Part shown: piece by piece, positions 35,601 to 47,195 of the stretch
How positions within the stretch are numbered: position 1 is the stretch's first letter
Layout: every line of letters begins with the position of its first letter
DNA from: Promerops cafer
Lineage: Eukaryota > Chordata > Aves > Passeriformes > Nectariniidae
DNA: 64,000 nucleotides
Reading direction: 5' to 3'
NCBI GenBank assembly: GCA_013398275.1
Contig: VZSE01006029.1
Coordinates: forward strand, 2,570,000 to 2,633,999
The notes under the pieces: model-generated
Told to the model about the DNA's origin: nothing
What the model saw: the letters and a program-made list of their open reading frames with translations, nothing else
The model's database searches: none
Translations under genes and position numbers: made by a program

Positions 35601-38600
35601 CCCTGCAGTGAGCTGAGACATCTTCAACTCAATCAGGTTGCTCAGAGCCCCATCCAACCTGACCTGGAACACTTGAGGGATAGGGCATCTACTACCTCTC
35701 TGGGTAACCTGATCCAAACTCTGTTTTTGAAAGGTAATACCTGGAATACGCTTATGTTCATATTCTGACTGGTAAATGTTAACTTTTCTTGTTACCTGTG
35801 CTCTGTATGGGGGAGTTGTTTTGGTTTTTGTTTTGTTTGGGGGGTTTTTTTGGTAGGTTCTTTTTTTTTCTGTTTGAGTAGCTTAATTAGTATTTTTATA
35901 ATACAGGTGGGATAGTATTTTTGTTGTTCTTGTTTTATTTTCGAATGAAACAGCACTAAGATTTGTATTTCAGAGAACAATTTTTCGATCATTTTTCGAT
36001 CATTTGGGGTCATTGATGCTCTCAGAAATAAAGTGCTGTGTTACCTCATATTTTTCAAGATACTAGATTATTTGCATATTAAAATATAAAATTAGTATTG
36101 AGCTGGAGAAGTATGTGGGGAAGGAGAGGGAGTACTAAATTTAAAAAAAAAATCACATGCCACAAAACACTTTCTAAGAAACGCATTGCATTTTCATGTA
36201 CTGATGTCTGGTTTGAAGTATTCAAACAGAAGCTTCTGTTTTGGCGGGGGGGGGTGTGTTTGCATATATTTTTTCACTTTCAACTTACCTTCAGTGGGTG
36301 AATTCAAAGGCAAAACTACAGTTGTGTTCCATTCTTTTAGACCAGGAAAAAGCCTGAAGTTGTGCACCATGCCAGGCACAGCTAGCTAGTATTCAAGTAG
36401 GCTTTTTGGGTGATGAGCTGCCACAAAGACGGCATGAAGTGCTGGTAGGGACTAAACCAGCACAAGACAAAGAGCCACTGTGAGGTTCCCTGAAGTCTTT
36501 GGGTGGTCAGGACTGTTGGCTGTACAGAGCACTGCATTTATCCAGACAAGTTCATGGTGTGCAGGAATTGCTCCCTGTGTTCCTGAGCAGATCTGTGTTC
36601 TAGTCACCAGTGTGCTGGACAGGAGTGTTCTCTGTGCAGAGGTTTCTGAATGCTGGAAACACCTGGGTCTTCTGGAAAGCACACCATGGACTGATCCTGG
36701 TATTGGTGTTGGACCTCTGCTGCTGGCTCCCATGAGCAGCATCCCTCATTTGTTATGGAATTGCTGCACCTTACAGGCTGGTTTTGGGGAAGCTCTGTAC
36801 TGGTGAGATGCAGCCAGACTGCCTTGTTTATGAAATAATGGGGTTTTGGGTTTTTTGGTGGTTTTTTTTTTTTTTTTTTTTACTTTTCAGCAGTATTCCA
36901 TGCACTGATTTCCATATATTTTATTAAATCTCTGTATTTGATGCAGTTCTTTGTGAGGAGGGCTTTTCCTTCAAGCCCTGGGGAAGATTGCCAAATTGTA
37001 GTTAATCTTCATGTCAGTGCTCAGCTTTCAGAACTTCCCGAGATGAGCTTTTACACCTTAGAGCTGTTAGGCAATTAACCCCAGAGCATCTTGCTGAAAT
37101 AAGGTCTGGTGCCTGAAATATTTGGCCTTGTGATTGTCTTTCTACCATAACTACTCCTAATTTATGATTGAGGATTTGGGATTGCAGTGAAGTACATATC
37201 CATATTGCTCGAGAAAAGTTTAAAGTGTAAGGTCGTGGCCTCTGGAGACTGCCAGCAAATGAGAATGACAAATAGGAGCAAGGAATTAACACAGAGGGAT
37301 GTTTTTTGGGTATATTCTCCTTCATTAACAAAAAAAAGAAAACAGGAGGAATAAAAGAAGTTTTAAGGGTTGGTGAGCCCCTCTCAGGCAAGTATTCAGC
37401 CAAAGCTAAAGAGTAAATGGTCATATGAATAGAAGAATGAGTCACCTGCTTGGGGTTTTGTTTTTGGCTTTTTTTTTTTGCTTTCTCCAGATGTCTATGC
37501 TACCTTAATACTCTTTCCCCTGTTTTTTTCCTAGTGGAATAATCATGTCTGTTGAGAAAGACTCCTCACAAGCATTATAAATGCTTCAGTGTCACGGCCA
37601 CTGCTACAAAATCTGAGCTAGTAGGTGGTGTTTCTCTGAAAGCAGTACCTTTCAGATAGTTTCAGACTTTGCATTCTAGGGTACTGTAACAACAGGTTTA
37701 ACAAGCTATTCTTCCTTCTGAGCATTGATTCTGACCCTTTAACTTTTTGGAGGCCCCTTTCTTCTGTTGAGGAAATGTTTTTTATTATGCTATGTCATGT
37801 GCTGTAGTGGAACTTAGACTGCCCAGGGGCTATGTTGAAACTGCCAAGTCTGTGGAACTACTCATCTTGACTTTGCAGGACTGTTTTCCCTAGGGGAAAA
37901 TGCAATCATCAGGTTTATTGTATAGTGACAGATGTTTAATTTGTAAATGTCACGGCAACTTCAAGAGCTCCATGTTTGGCATATAATACTTCAAATACTG
38001 GTTTTACTTGAGAAGACAGCTATGATGTATCACTGGAGTTGCTGCAGTTCTGCTTCCTTTTTCTTTTTGAGTTCTCTTGGAGAAGATGGCCCTTAACTCT
38101 TGGTTAATACTTTGTTACAGTTGAGGTGTGTGTGATGCCTTTTCTTGTCATGATGTGAGTTATGTAAAAATCCTGCTCGTATAAGGTCTGTCACATTTAA
38201 ATGTGGTCTGATAGCTCCTTCATTTTCATTGTCTTTCCATGTCACTTGCCTACAACTTTTGGGACAACTGTGTCTCTGGTCATCCATAAATACTGTGCCA
38301 CTGAAGTCACAAGGGTTTTTGCAGAATGTTACTCCATTCAACAGATTGGTGCTGTGTGCTCCGCTACCAGGCCAAACTGTGCTTGATGTACTGAAATGCC
38401 CTCTGGTGTGGAGTAAAGTTCATTAAGCTGGGTAGCAGGTGACAGTAGGCTTAAATGTGACTTTTGACTGCTGTTAATAAATGTTCTTCATGGGCCATCT
38501 TAGGACCTTACTCCAACCTACCCTAAAAATGCTTATGGGATGTTACTTACTTGTTTGTGAAATAAATTTGTCTGACAGTTGTGTAGTGGTTAAATTCAAT

Positions 38601-41600
38601 TGAGTTGCTTAAATTTCTAGTTGTAACTCAATGCCTGCAGCAGGAATTTATATACTAAGATTTCTTCTTGTGCAAGTCATGCAGAGTCTGCCCAATATCT
38701 GGTGATAGTATATCTCTACATTTCCATGTGCTTCTACTGGTCTGTATAAATTAAATTTTCGACCCCCTACTGACTGTGTACTGTATGATTCTCCAGAGTC
38801 AAATGTTCTGCCTGTAGTACTTGAAGCAACTGCATTTAAATACTGATTTTAAAAAATGCGATTCATACTGTGGGAATGTTCTGTAGGGAGACCTGCAGCC
38901 AAAGCAACAGTGTCCAGCTGTGGTGTGGTTCACAGTAAAATTCTGGTTTATGGTTTTGTATTGCTTGTCACATGACTGCAATAGCCTGTGAGTTGCTGAA
39001 GAAATAACTAATTCCTGTGTTTGAGGTGAAGGAGGAAAGAGAAAATGTGAACAAACCTGTAATTTTCCCAAGTGCCGCAGTTAGTGTATCTGATTGTTAA
39101 TATCTCTGATATGTTAAAGACTACTTTTGTTGTTTACCACAGATAAATTCTGAGGAGCGTGTTGATACAGCTGATCAGGAGACAGTCTCCTGGGATCACA
39201 GTATTCCTGAAGACATAAAGCAAAAAATACAGCCTAAAGAGGTGCCAGCAGAAAGTGTCACTGTCTGGATCGATCCGTTAGATGCTACACAAGAATACAC
39301 AGGTAGCTGATTCTGGTTGACAGATCATGTGTGTAATTCTATGTTTGCCTTTTACACTGGAGACAAGATAGTAAGTATTTAAAAGGACATCTCTTGTTAA
39401 AGTGTCTTATGTCAAAGCTAGCATGAGTTAATTGAACAAATTGCATCATGAAATCTCTGTAGTTCTCAAATTACAACATTTACTTTTATGTATTCCAACT
39501 CTGAAATTACTTTTGTTTCCTTACAGCTAAGTAATTGCTATAATAAATGATAAATGTCAATTATGGATTGTACTGGAATTACACATTTCTTTATTTTAGT
39601 CATTACTGTGGCAACTCTAAGTATCTTACATTTTTGTTTTTTTTTTTATTTAAATGGAATACTAAATAAATATCCTATTTAACTTGATATAAGAATTTTT
39701 TTGTTGTAATTTTTCAAAAAAGCATGCATAGTTCAGTCTTCCCCCTTTTCAAACATTTTATGATGTCACATAAGTAGTTCAAGGCAATCTAACTAAAATT
39801 CTTGCTGATAAGTACTAAGGAACAACTAAAAAAATGGGATTTCTTTTTTTGTGACTATGTAATTGATACAATTATCCTTTCCAGTGGATGTTATTTGGTT
39901 TTTGAATTACCATTTTTGAACCAATAGAGGATAGGAGGTGAGGCAGAGAAGGGAGGATGGAGGGGCACAGATTTCCATGAAATTACATGTTGCATAAGAC
40001 AGCTGTTAGCATTAGATCTGGTAGGAGTATAGGTTACATCTACTGAACAGGAAAAATTGCTGAAAAGCTGAAAAGTCTTCAAAGTCTTTTGAAAACGAAA
40101 AGGTTATTTGAAGATACATCAAAGTTACATAACTGCAAGAGGCAGAATGTAAACTAGTCTTCAGAGAATAATCTGAATAATGTCCTGCCTGTTTTTCTTT
40201 TGTGTTCTTGGCATCTGATTGTAAACTTGCTCACTTTCTTGTTTTGCCCACAGAGGATCTTCGACAGTATGTCACAACAATGGTTTGTGTGGCTGTAAAT
40301 GGTAAACCAGTAATAGGCGTGATACACAAGCCCTTCTCATCATACACAGGTACCTTCATGCCTTCACATATTTCCATCATAGTCAGTCATAGTATTAATT
40401 AAAATTTGATGTTTGAGAGAACATCTATAGGTATAAATGAGAAAATAGTACCAGCAACAAAAGGGCACTGCAGCAGACCACACAATTAGAGCTGTAGATG
40501 TGTTCTGTGCTATAAAACCACAATTGAAAATGCTACCCTTGTTTAAAATAAAAATGATGCATTTGGAACAAACTAACTGAAAATATTTTTAAGAACTAAA
40601 ATCCCTTTGGTTAGAGTGCTTATAGCAAACAAAAAAACATTAAACCTACAAATACTGACCAGTTTCATGTGTGCTTTTAGTCTTTAGCAGAAAAGAGTAC
40701 TTTGCTCATTTAGTAAAATAGCTTAGGTCTGTGATAATACACTCAGGAGCTGCTGTTTATTTGGTGTGAATAAAAAAAAATTGAATAAAGATCTTAATGG
40801 CAACTGTTTGTATGTAACTAGCGTAGCCTTATTGATTGTCTGACATGCTTTTTAATGCCACAGCTGTGAAGTAATTAATTCTTTAGTATTAATGATGTAT
40901 CAGCAAGCATTGCTGCAAGTTTGGCAATTTGCATGCACTTCTAAAAGCTTCAGAGTAGTTTAAGTATTCATGTCTTACTGTGTATTTAAAACAGGAATTT
41001 CTGTTTACATTTCCCCTTAGGCGATACTGACCTCTAGAGTTCTGAAGTTTTGCAGCAGCTCTGGCACAAAAACTAAGTCTGAATAAATTTATTGTCCTTT
41101 TTTGGCCCACTGAACACTCAATATTTTGTGCTTAATATTTTGCTGTCTATATATATGAATTTAATTACCAGTCGCTTAAGTATGTGCTATATTCCAATAT
41201 GCTTCAAGAATCTTGGAGATTTTGGGAACACATTTTTTTAGGTATCAATACCTATCTGAAGAAATTGGTTTTTAGCATTGTAATGTTGAAAATTTATCTC
41301 CCTTGATAATAGTGAAGTGTGCAATGTTCAGACTTGGAATCAGATGAGATGCAATGAATTCTGTCATTCTGTGTGACAAGTATTCATTTTCCAAGCTGGA
41401 AATACCAATATATTTTGAGTCAGATTGTTCCTAATACTGCCACACAATTACAAAGCAATAAAGGGCAGTCAGCATTGTTATTACACAGAGCTCAGTTTGT
41501 TGCCAAACAATCTGGTTCTCTGCTGTGATGAAATTGCTGGGTAGTTTACTAAGTAAATGTCAGATTAATGGTTATGGGATACCACCTACCAAGCTTGGCT

Positions 41601-43723
41601 TTGAACTTCACGATGAAACAAGTGGGACGTTGCAGATTCTAAATTCTGTTCTCTGAAACACAACATCAAATATTTTTCTCTCTAGCACTATCCTCCTGAG
41701 CTATTTCCTTCTTTAGCATTACTATCCTTCTGAACAAAATGACTCCATAGCATTTCTAGTATCTGCTTTAAAGGGTAGTGGGGCTTTTATGTTCTTACAT
41801 AAAAACATTGTCTGAGGAAATACTGGATGTATTTCTGACTAGGAGCCATCCTTTTAACTTTGGTGGCTTTCCAGTTGCAAATTCTAAATATTAACTACTT
41901 GGGATTTTTCCCTCTCATTCTGTTTTTTGGAAGTATTGCACAAGAAGAGTCAGGCTTTGGATAATGCCATATGCCCCAATGTGTGTGTGGCCTCTTTGTC
42001 TTCCCTTGTGTGCACATGTGTGTATGCACCCCATCCTGTCAGCCCTAACTTTCTCTTTTGCAGTAGTGAGAGATATTAAGTCAGAGGTATCAATTACATA
42101 CTGTTAAATAAGTACCCTTTTGTCCTCACACTTAACAGAGATTGTCTTTTGTAAATCTTAGTAGAATTTTTGTTTCTCTTGCAGCTTGGGCAATGGTGGA
42201 TGGTGGGTCAAACGTAAAAGCTCGTTCCTCCTACAATGAGAAGACTCCGAGGATTATTGTGTCCCGCTCCCATGCAGGAAAAGTTGAGCAGGTTGCACGG
42301 CAGACATTTGGAAATAAAACTGTGATAATCCCCGCTGGTGGAGCAGGTTTGGTTCTTTAAGCATCCTATCCATTTTTATTGCTTCTGAATGTTTTAGTGG
42401 TGTAGCTGTTACTAGACAAAAAGATGTCCTGGGGTGTCTTCATAGGGACAAAGTTTTTCCTGTATTTAGGAACCTACATGCAAACTTGGTTCGGACTTCA
42501 GGCTGTTCACAAGTCAGTGTGTTACTGAGGCTAAGCCTAGGCTAGCAGTGTTATTGTGGTCCTTTCATTGAAACACACTAATGTGTGTTCATGGAAGACA
42601 CTGATGCCTCAGTGGGAGAAAAAGGGTTGTGTGATCACAGACACAATCATGGAAGAGAATCTGTTGGTTGTTAGTTAGCTGTTAGTATGGTTGATTTAAA
42701 AAAAAATTAAGAAAAAGGCCATTAAAGTTTGATACTGTTTATTGCATTTATGTCAAAAGAGAAAATTAGTATCACTGAAGTCCATTTTTATCTGCCTCAT
42801 ACTCAATTTAAAGAAGTTTTATAATACTTTTTATTTATGTGATGTCCTTGTGTATGTTACTGACAGAACATAAATGGGAGGCACTAGTGTGAACAAGAGC
42901 AGTTTTAAAGTCTCAGTAAAGCCATGCAAAATTTTTTTTTCCAGAAATGTATCTTTCTGTGTCTTTAATGCAAAAAAGCTAGAGCTCCCTTCAGATTGTT
43001 TAGTCAAGAAGGTCTTGCATTGCTTCTTGTTAAATGGCAAAGAAAGTGACAATGTAACTGATTATAGCAGGTCTTGTCCAGGGCTTGACTCTAAGATGAA
43101 GAAATGAACAGATTAATGAAGCAAAAATATTGGTCAAAGAGTTGAAAAATTGAAAAAATTCTATAAAAGAATGAATACTGTTTTAAGCAATTATTTTGTA
43201 CTGTATAATGACTAATAAAGGAGAATGCCCTGGGCTGATTTGCTGTATTAAAGAGTGGTGTATACATCTTCCTTCTATTGTAATAAAAAGCCAGGGAGAA
43301 AAAGATAGACTTGAGCATGATACAGGGATTGACAAATGAATGAGTAAACATAAGAGCAGACCTATACTTGAGTTTCTGGTCTTGTTCTTTTAATGTGTAT
43401 TGGCAGGAAAGCTTCTTCTAATTTTTTTTTACCTGTGCCCATTTCTCCTAGGTTATAAAGTGTTGGCCCTACTTGACGTGCCTGAAAAGAATCAAGAAGA
43501 AGCTGATGTGTATATCCATGTCACCTACATTAAGAAGTGGGACATATGTGCTGGAAATGCAGTGTTGAGAGCGTTGGGTGGCCATATGACTACCCTGACT
43601 GGTGAAGAAATTAGTTACACTGGCTCAGATGGCAATGAAGGAGGACTTATAGCCAGTATCAACATGAACCATAAAGCACTAATTGAAAAACTTCCAGATC
43701 TGGAAAAAACGTCACACAAATAA
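26278..43723 (+). CDS. BPNT2: Golgi 3'-phosphoadenosine 5'-phosphate phosphatase (gPAPP), five coding exons
   Basis: The coding exons join to 1077 bases: 358 residues plus stop. The enzyme removes the 3' phosphate from PAP, the by-product of sulfotransferases in the Golgi lumen, giving AMP. This supports sulfation of chondroitin and other glycans; loss in human and mouse causes chondrodysplasia. It belongs to the lithium-sensitive, magnesium-dependent inositol monophosphatase superfamily. Seen here: a short cytosolic N terminus, one membrane segment at about residues 12-34 (type II anchor), the conserved TTGD (107-110), the SEE metal site (132-134), the DPLDAT metal motif (173-178), and the C-terminal WDICAGNA motif (298-305, D299). 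N258-K-T is a glycosylation sequon, as expected for a lumenal domain. The length is close to that of the mammalian protein as I recall it. All motifs are intact. The chosen start has a strong Kozak context (GCGGCCATGG) and gives MAPMGIRLSPLG, the conserved N terminus of the family. Confidence 0.98.
26706..26800. repeat. GC-rich 27-28 bp minisatellite in intron 1
   Basis: Units begin at 26706, 26733 and 26761 with the core CCCGGCGCTG.AGACCCCGG. The third copy is interrupted by an insertion. It starts 41 bases after the exon 1 donor, within the CpG island. Confidence 0.8.
29104..29510 (+). mobile_element. CR1 retrotransposon 3' end in intron 1
   Basis: Encodes recognisable remnants of the CR1 ORF2 C terminus (MELFSVDKRRLLQDIAAAF, GNGFQLKESRFRLDIRTKFF, LSREVVDDHSLEVFKV) in one 107-codon frame. 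The 3' untranslated tail and a TTCTGTTACTCTGTGATTCT end follow. It is 5'-truncated and lies in the same orientation as BPNT2. Confidence 0.93.
33938..35115 (-). mobile_element. CR1 retrotransposon, about 1.2 kb, in intron 1
   Basis: Minus-strand CR1. The 3' end is at about 33938 (GAGTCATAAAATGACCTGTG), and the element extends back to the palm part of the reverse transcriptase. A minus-strand frame at 34879-35076 contains VTYLDFRKAFDRVPYDIIIS, the RT motif around the first catalytic aspartate. Downstream frames are broken by shifts, so it is inactive. Confidence 0.94.
35538..35730 (-). mobile_element. CR1 3' end fragment in intron 1
   Basis: About 190 bases of the CR1 3' terminus in minus orientation, starting with GAGTCATAGAATCATGGAAT and ending near CTGGGTAACCTGATCCAAAC. 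It lies about 420 bases beyond the larger CR1 copy and is a separate insertion, because it has its own 3' end. Confidence 0.92.
39143..39302 (+). CDS. BPNT2: BPNT2 coding exon 2
   Basis: 160 bases coding for residues 130-182 plus the first base of codon 183. The acceptor is TTTACCACAG and the donor is GTAGCT. It carries the SEE metal-binding acidic pair (E133/E134) and the DPLDAT signature at 173-178, whose two aspartates coordinate magnesium in this family. It has no stop in frame and joins exons 1 and 3 in phase. Confidence 0.97.
40254..40349 (+). CDS. BPNT2: BPNT2 coding exon 3
   Basis: 96 bases completing codon 183 and coding for residues 184-214 (DLRQYVTTMVCVAVNGKPVI...). The acceptor is TTGCCCACAG and the donor is GTACCT. 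This is a core beta-strand region of the phosphatase fold. Confidence 0.96.
42185..42346 (+). CDS. BPNT2: BPNT2 coding exon 4
   Basis: 162 bases coding for residues 215-268 plus one base of 269 (AWAMVDGGSNVKARSSYNEK ...). The acceptor is TTTCTCTTGCAG and the donor is GTTTGG. It includes the N258-K259-T260 glycosylation sequon. Confidence 0.97.
43452..43723 (+). CDS. BPNT2: BPNT2 coding exon 5 (last)
   Basis: 272 bases coding for the end of residue 269 through K358, then TAA. The acceptor is ATTTCTCCTAG. It carries IHVTYIKKWDICAGNA, in which D299 is the third metal-binding and catalytic aspartate. The terminus is LPDLEKTSHK. Confidence 0.97.
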
Positions 43724-46700
43724 GCATGACTGATGGAGAAGTACAAGTTGTGCTTTTGTAGCCTCCAGATGCTCTGTCTGAAGAAGCAGGTGTGAAAACC
43801 TGCTGGAAAAGATGCACAGCAAAGCAAAGCAGTTTGGTGTGGGTTTGGGGACTATATGTTGCATTGGGTTTTGTCAGTGGTGGTATTTAAAAAGAATAAA
43901 ATAATAATAATAATAATTGGAAGTAGGAAGGGGACCAATGGTCTCACACATCAGTTTCCATGTTTTGTTTTTTTCAGACTGTTTTCATACAGCTCTTACA
44001 CTCAAGGTTCATTTACCATATATATTGGTGAACATAGGTGAACTAAAGAAAAATACAATTTTTTTTGTAAAATAACCCAAGTATTTCTCACAGGAATTTC
44101 TTGAAACTTTTTACATCTTACTGTAGTTTTAGCAATTCCATAATAAATTAGGTAGGAGAAAAAGTTTGATTTGTATAGGCATCTGATAACTGTAAACGGT
44201 TTATCAGGAATCATGACCTCGTATTTTGTATCCCCTGAATGGAAAGCACAAGAAGGTTGATTCAAATCTATAAGCAGCAACAGTTTATCTTTGACAGTGT
44301 GGCACTCTCTGCTTTTTAAGAGAAAAAAAGAAATGTTCTGTACTATTTTGACTTCTTTCCTGAGGATGTAAACCAGTTTTAGTTCAGGTGAGTTGTGAAT
44401 ATCGGTGTTTTATTAATCAGTGTAATTATTTCCTTATACCTTTTTAAAAGAAGGCAGCGTTTCCTTGTATAGTTTTTAGCAGTTACTTCTTGTCCTTGAT
44501 TTCTGCAGTGTTGAAGATGCATGCTAGATTTTTCTCTAATGTAGGGCTTGTTCATCATGTGATGTTTGTGCCTATAGAAGCAGCCTCTTCCTTCAGTACT
44601 TGTTATTTTGTTTGTTTGGGTTTTTTTTCCATTGGACAGAGTCATAGGGAATGAGTTTAACAGAAACAGCAGGTTGACTGGTTATTTCCATTTCCAACAC
44701 AAGATATAGACCAGCACTTTTTCTACAACTCCAGGAATAACTTTGTCTTTTTAGCTTGCAGCACACTCTTTCCTGCAGAAAGCTCTTCAGCCATTCCAAA
44801 CAGCTTGTGCTTATTTGGTTTGTGGTAATTTACAGAGAGAGGAGAGACCATTTGGACTTGAATCCGCTTAAGCGAGTTTGAAGAACATGTGGCACTTGAA
44901 GTAATGGGTCTGCAAAACTTTGCTGAAAAATGTTCTTTTCAATCCAGTACATACAGAACAGAATGTGCGTCCTTTGATATCAAATGACAATTTGTTGTAC
45001 CTCTAAAAGTTGTGGACTTCTATCTCCAAACATGTAACCATCTGCATTGTTTTTCTCTGCATCCCCTGAAAGGTTTTAGAAGGTTCAAATGTATGTGTTA
45101 TTTGAATTATCAGAAGATAAGCTGCCCATCTCTCCTCAAGAATGCTAAAATCTTTGTAAATATATATGGTTTCTGTTCAGTTTGTTCAGTATAGGCTTAG
45201 GCTGCTTGATCCAAACCTTTAATTCTTTAATTTTAACTTCTTTCATATTGTTAGTGAGAACTGCTGTTCTGATTCAAAAGAGGTTTTTCTCTTTAGGTCA
45301 GTAGTGGAGAGTGTTTACATACTGCTTTCAACTTCCATCTGAAGTCCACATTTCCAGAAGACCTCCCAGATGTTGCATAACTACAGATACAGATTTTATT
45401 TCTTAAACTTGCTGGCAAAGGAGACTGAAGCTTAGTCCTACGAGCCTTTTGGTACAGGTAGTTTTTGGAGAACTTCTTTTCTAACACAGACACTTTTGCT
45501 GCTCTTTGAAAAGAACTTCTACACATGTACATAATACACAAAGCAATTTTACTTTGAATTCTTAAATTTAAGAAACTGCTGTATGCTATGACAAATAAGT
45601 GATCATGCCCTTTTTAAAAAGGATCTGATCTATTTCAAAAATTTTTTGAGCTTCCAAACTTCAGTGAAGAATAAAAGAAACATATTTATCAAGGTTTTAA
45701 CATTTTACAAGAAGATTGCAGCTTTTTAAGGCTGATTTGAATGTCTTAAAGCCTAATTTAATTTTAAAAAGCTGTATGTTTATTTGTTAAAGAACATAGA
45801 TTAAAATTTAAATATGAGAAATAGCCATAGTTAGACTAGTATAAAAACCTGATTGTGTCACAGAGATCAAATGCACAATATTTAAGTAGGCAATTAAGAT
45901 AAAATCTGTGGCAAGCTGGGGTTTTAGAATCAGCTTGAAATACTATGTAAACATACTCCCTAAAAATCGGATTGCTTTTATTTTGGGAATGCTTCTATTA
46001 CTTCCTTGCATAAGCTGTGATCAGACTTCCTGTATGGGAAATGAAAAAATGTTATGTAATGTACAAGGGCTTACTTGTATCTTAGTTGAAGGCACAGACC
46101 AGTGAACAAAAGTATTTGCCTAAGTTATTTTTTTCTTAGGAGAATAAAGTACCTTAGGAGAGACCCTCCTTTCCTTTCTCCCACGCACTAGCTAAAATGC
46201 CTAGCCTTCCATTAGGAAGACTTGTGCTTGTTTAGACACATTAATATCCTAAATTGCTTTGTTGCAATGGATCACAGTGTTCAGTACCTTTCACAGGGGA
46301 TCATTATTGGCCTAATCTCACTCCTGGTGAAATTGAGGAAGAGGTGAGAGTGTGTTGCTTAGTTAATTGCTTGTAGTAGAGCCCAAGCTTGTTTCCCGCA
46401 GTTGAGGACTAAGGTGGTGCTTGTGGTCTCCCAGTGTAATCTAAAGAGTTAAGTGCTTTGGTGTGAAAATAGGTGAGCAGCTGGTGAATATCAGTTTCAG
46501 ATGTCATTTTGCAATAAATGTAACTCTTACGCAGACCAGCAAGTATTCACAAGTGCTTGCTTAGTGCACGCATCCCAGTGCACTTTGTTTGTATAGTGTT
46601 AACACTCAGTGTGTCATTTCTTTGACTGTGTTTACACTCTATTATGAAACGTTCTGCTTAAATTCTGGCTTAATTATTTGTTTGGTCTCATCAGTGTGGA

Positions 46701-47195
46701 TGTGACTTAACCTTGTGCCCAGAGAGTAGGAAATCATACCATACCCACATCTCACTGCTGGGCTACAACAGTGTTCTTTAAATCTTAGCCTTTTCCACGT
46801 GAAGCTGACACACACCATTTTTAGGGATGCTACTTAAAACAATTGCATGTTGTAGGTAGGTCCTACAAAAGTATATATTTTTTAAAAATCTTTATTAAAA
46901 AAAAAAAATCATGGTAGCATTCTAGCTTCAGAACAGAGCTAAACAGAAGTAAGGGAAATGTTATTTTAGCATTGATTTTCCAATGATGGATATTTTGAGT
47001 GGCTATTATGATTAAGGTGGTTGCAAGTAAAATTATTCTAAAGCTGTATGTATTTTCTCTTTTTCATTCTTCTAAAAAGAGTGTATGATAGCATACATAA
47101 TACCTGGTACTGTACCAAGAGTCCGAGCTTTCATTCCTTGAATGAATGTTTTCTAAATAAATGGACACAGAAATAAATGGGTTGAATATTGTATT
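43724..47195 (+). other. BPNT2: probable BPNT2 3' UTR with several poly-A signals
   Basis: After the stop codon the sequence is AT-rich without credible coding frames and has no CR1 insertion. AATAAA hexamers lie at 43895-43900, 44143-44148, 45670-45675, 46143-46148, 46513-46518, 47156-47161 and 47172-47177. The last two form a close pair followed by a GT-rich stretch, which makes them good candidates for the distal site. From memory, mammalian orthologues have a 3' UTR of several kilobases, which fits. The end point is inferred, not shown. Confidence 0.5.
43900..43917. repeat. (ATA)n microsatellite in 3' UTR
   Basis: About six ATA units directly overlap the first AATAAA signal, so the length of this repeat could affect the proximal poly-A site. 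Confidence 0.85.

Larger units (their letters stand above)
26665..39142 (+). other. BPNT2: BPNT2 intron 1 (about 12.5 kb)
   Basis: Bounded by GTGGGT and ...TTTACCACAG. It contains a GC-rich minisatellite at its start, CR1 copies at 29104-29510, 33938-35115 and 35538-35730, and several T/G-rich tracts with T on the plus strand. Open frames inside it are short and unconvincing. No nested gene or RNA gene was recognised. Confidence 0.93.

Noticed and set aside
42425..42436. TGTCCTGGGGTG in BPNT2 intron 3, identical to the start of the inverted-repeat element
   Set aside because: The match stops after 12 bases and no further arm sequence or duplication follows, so it is most likely chance.
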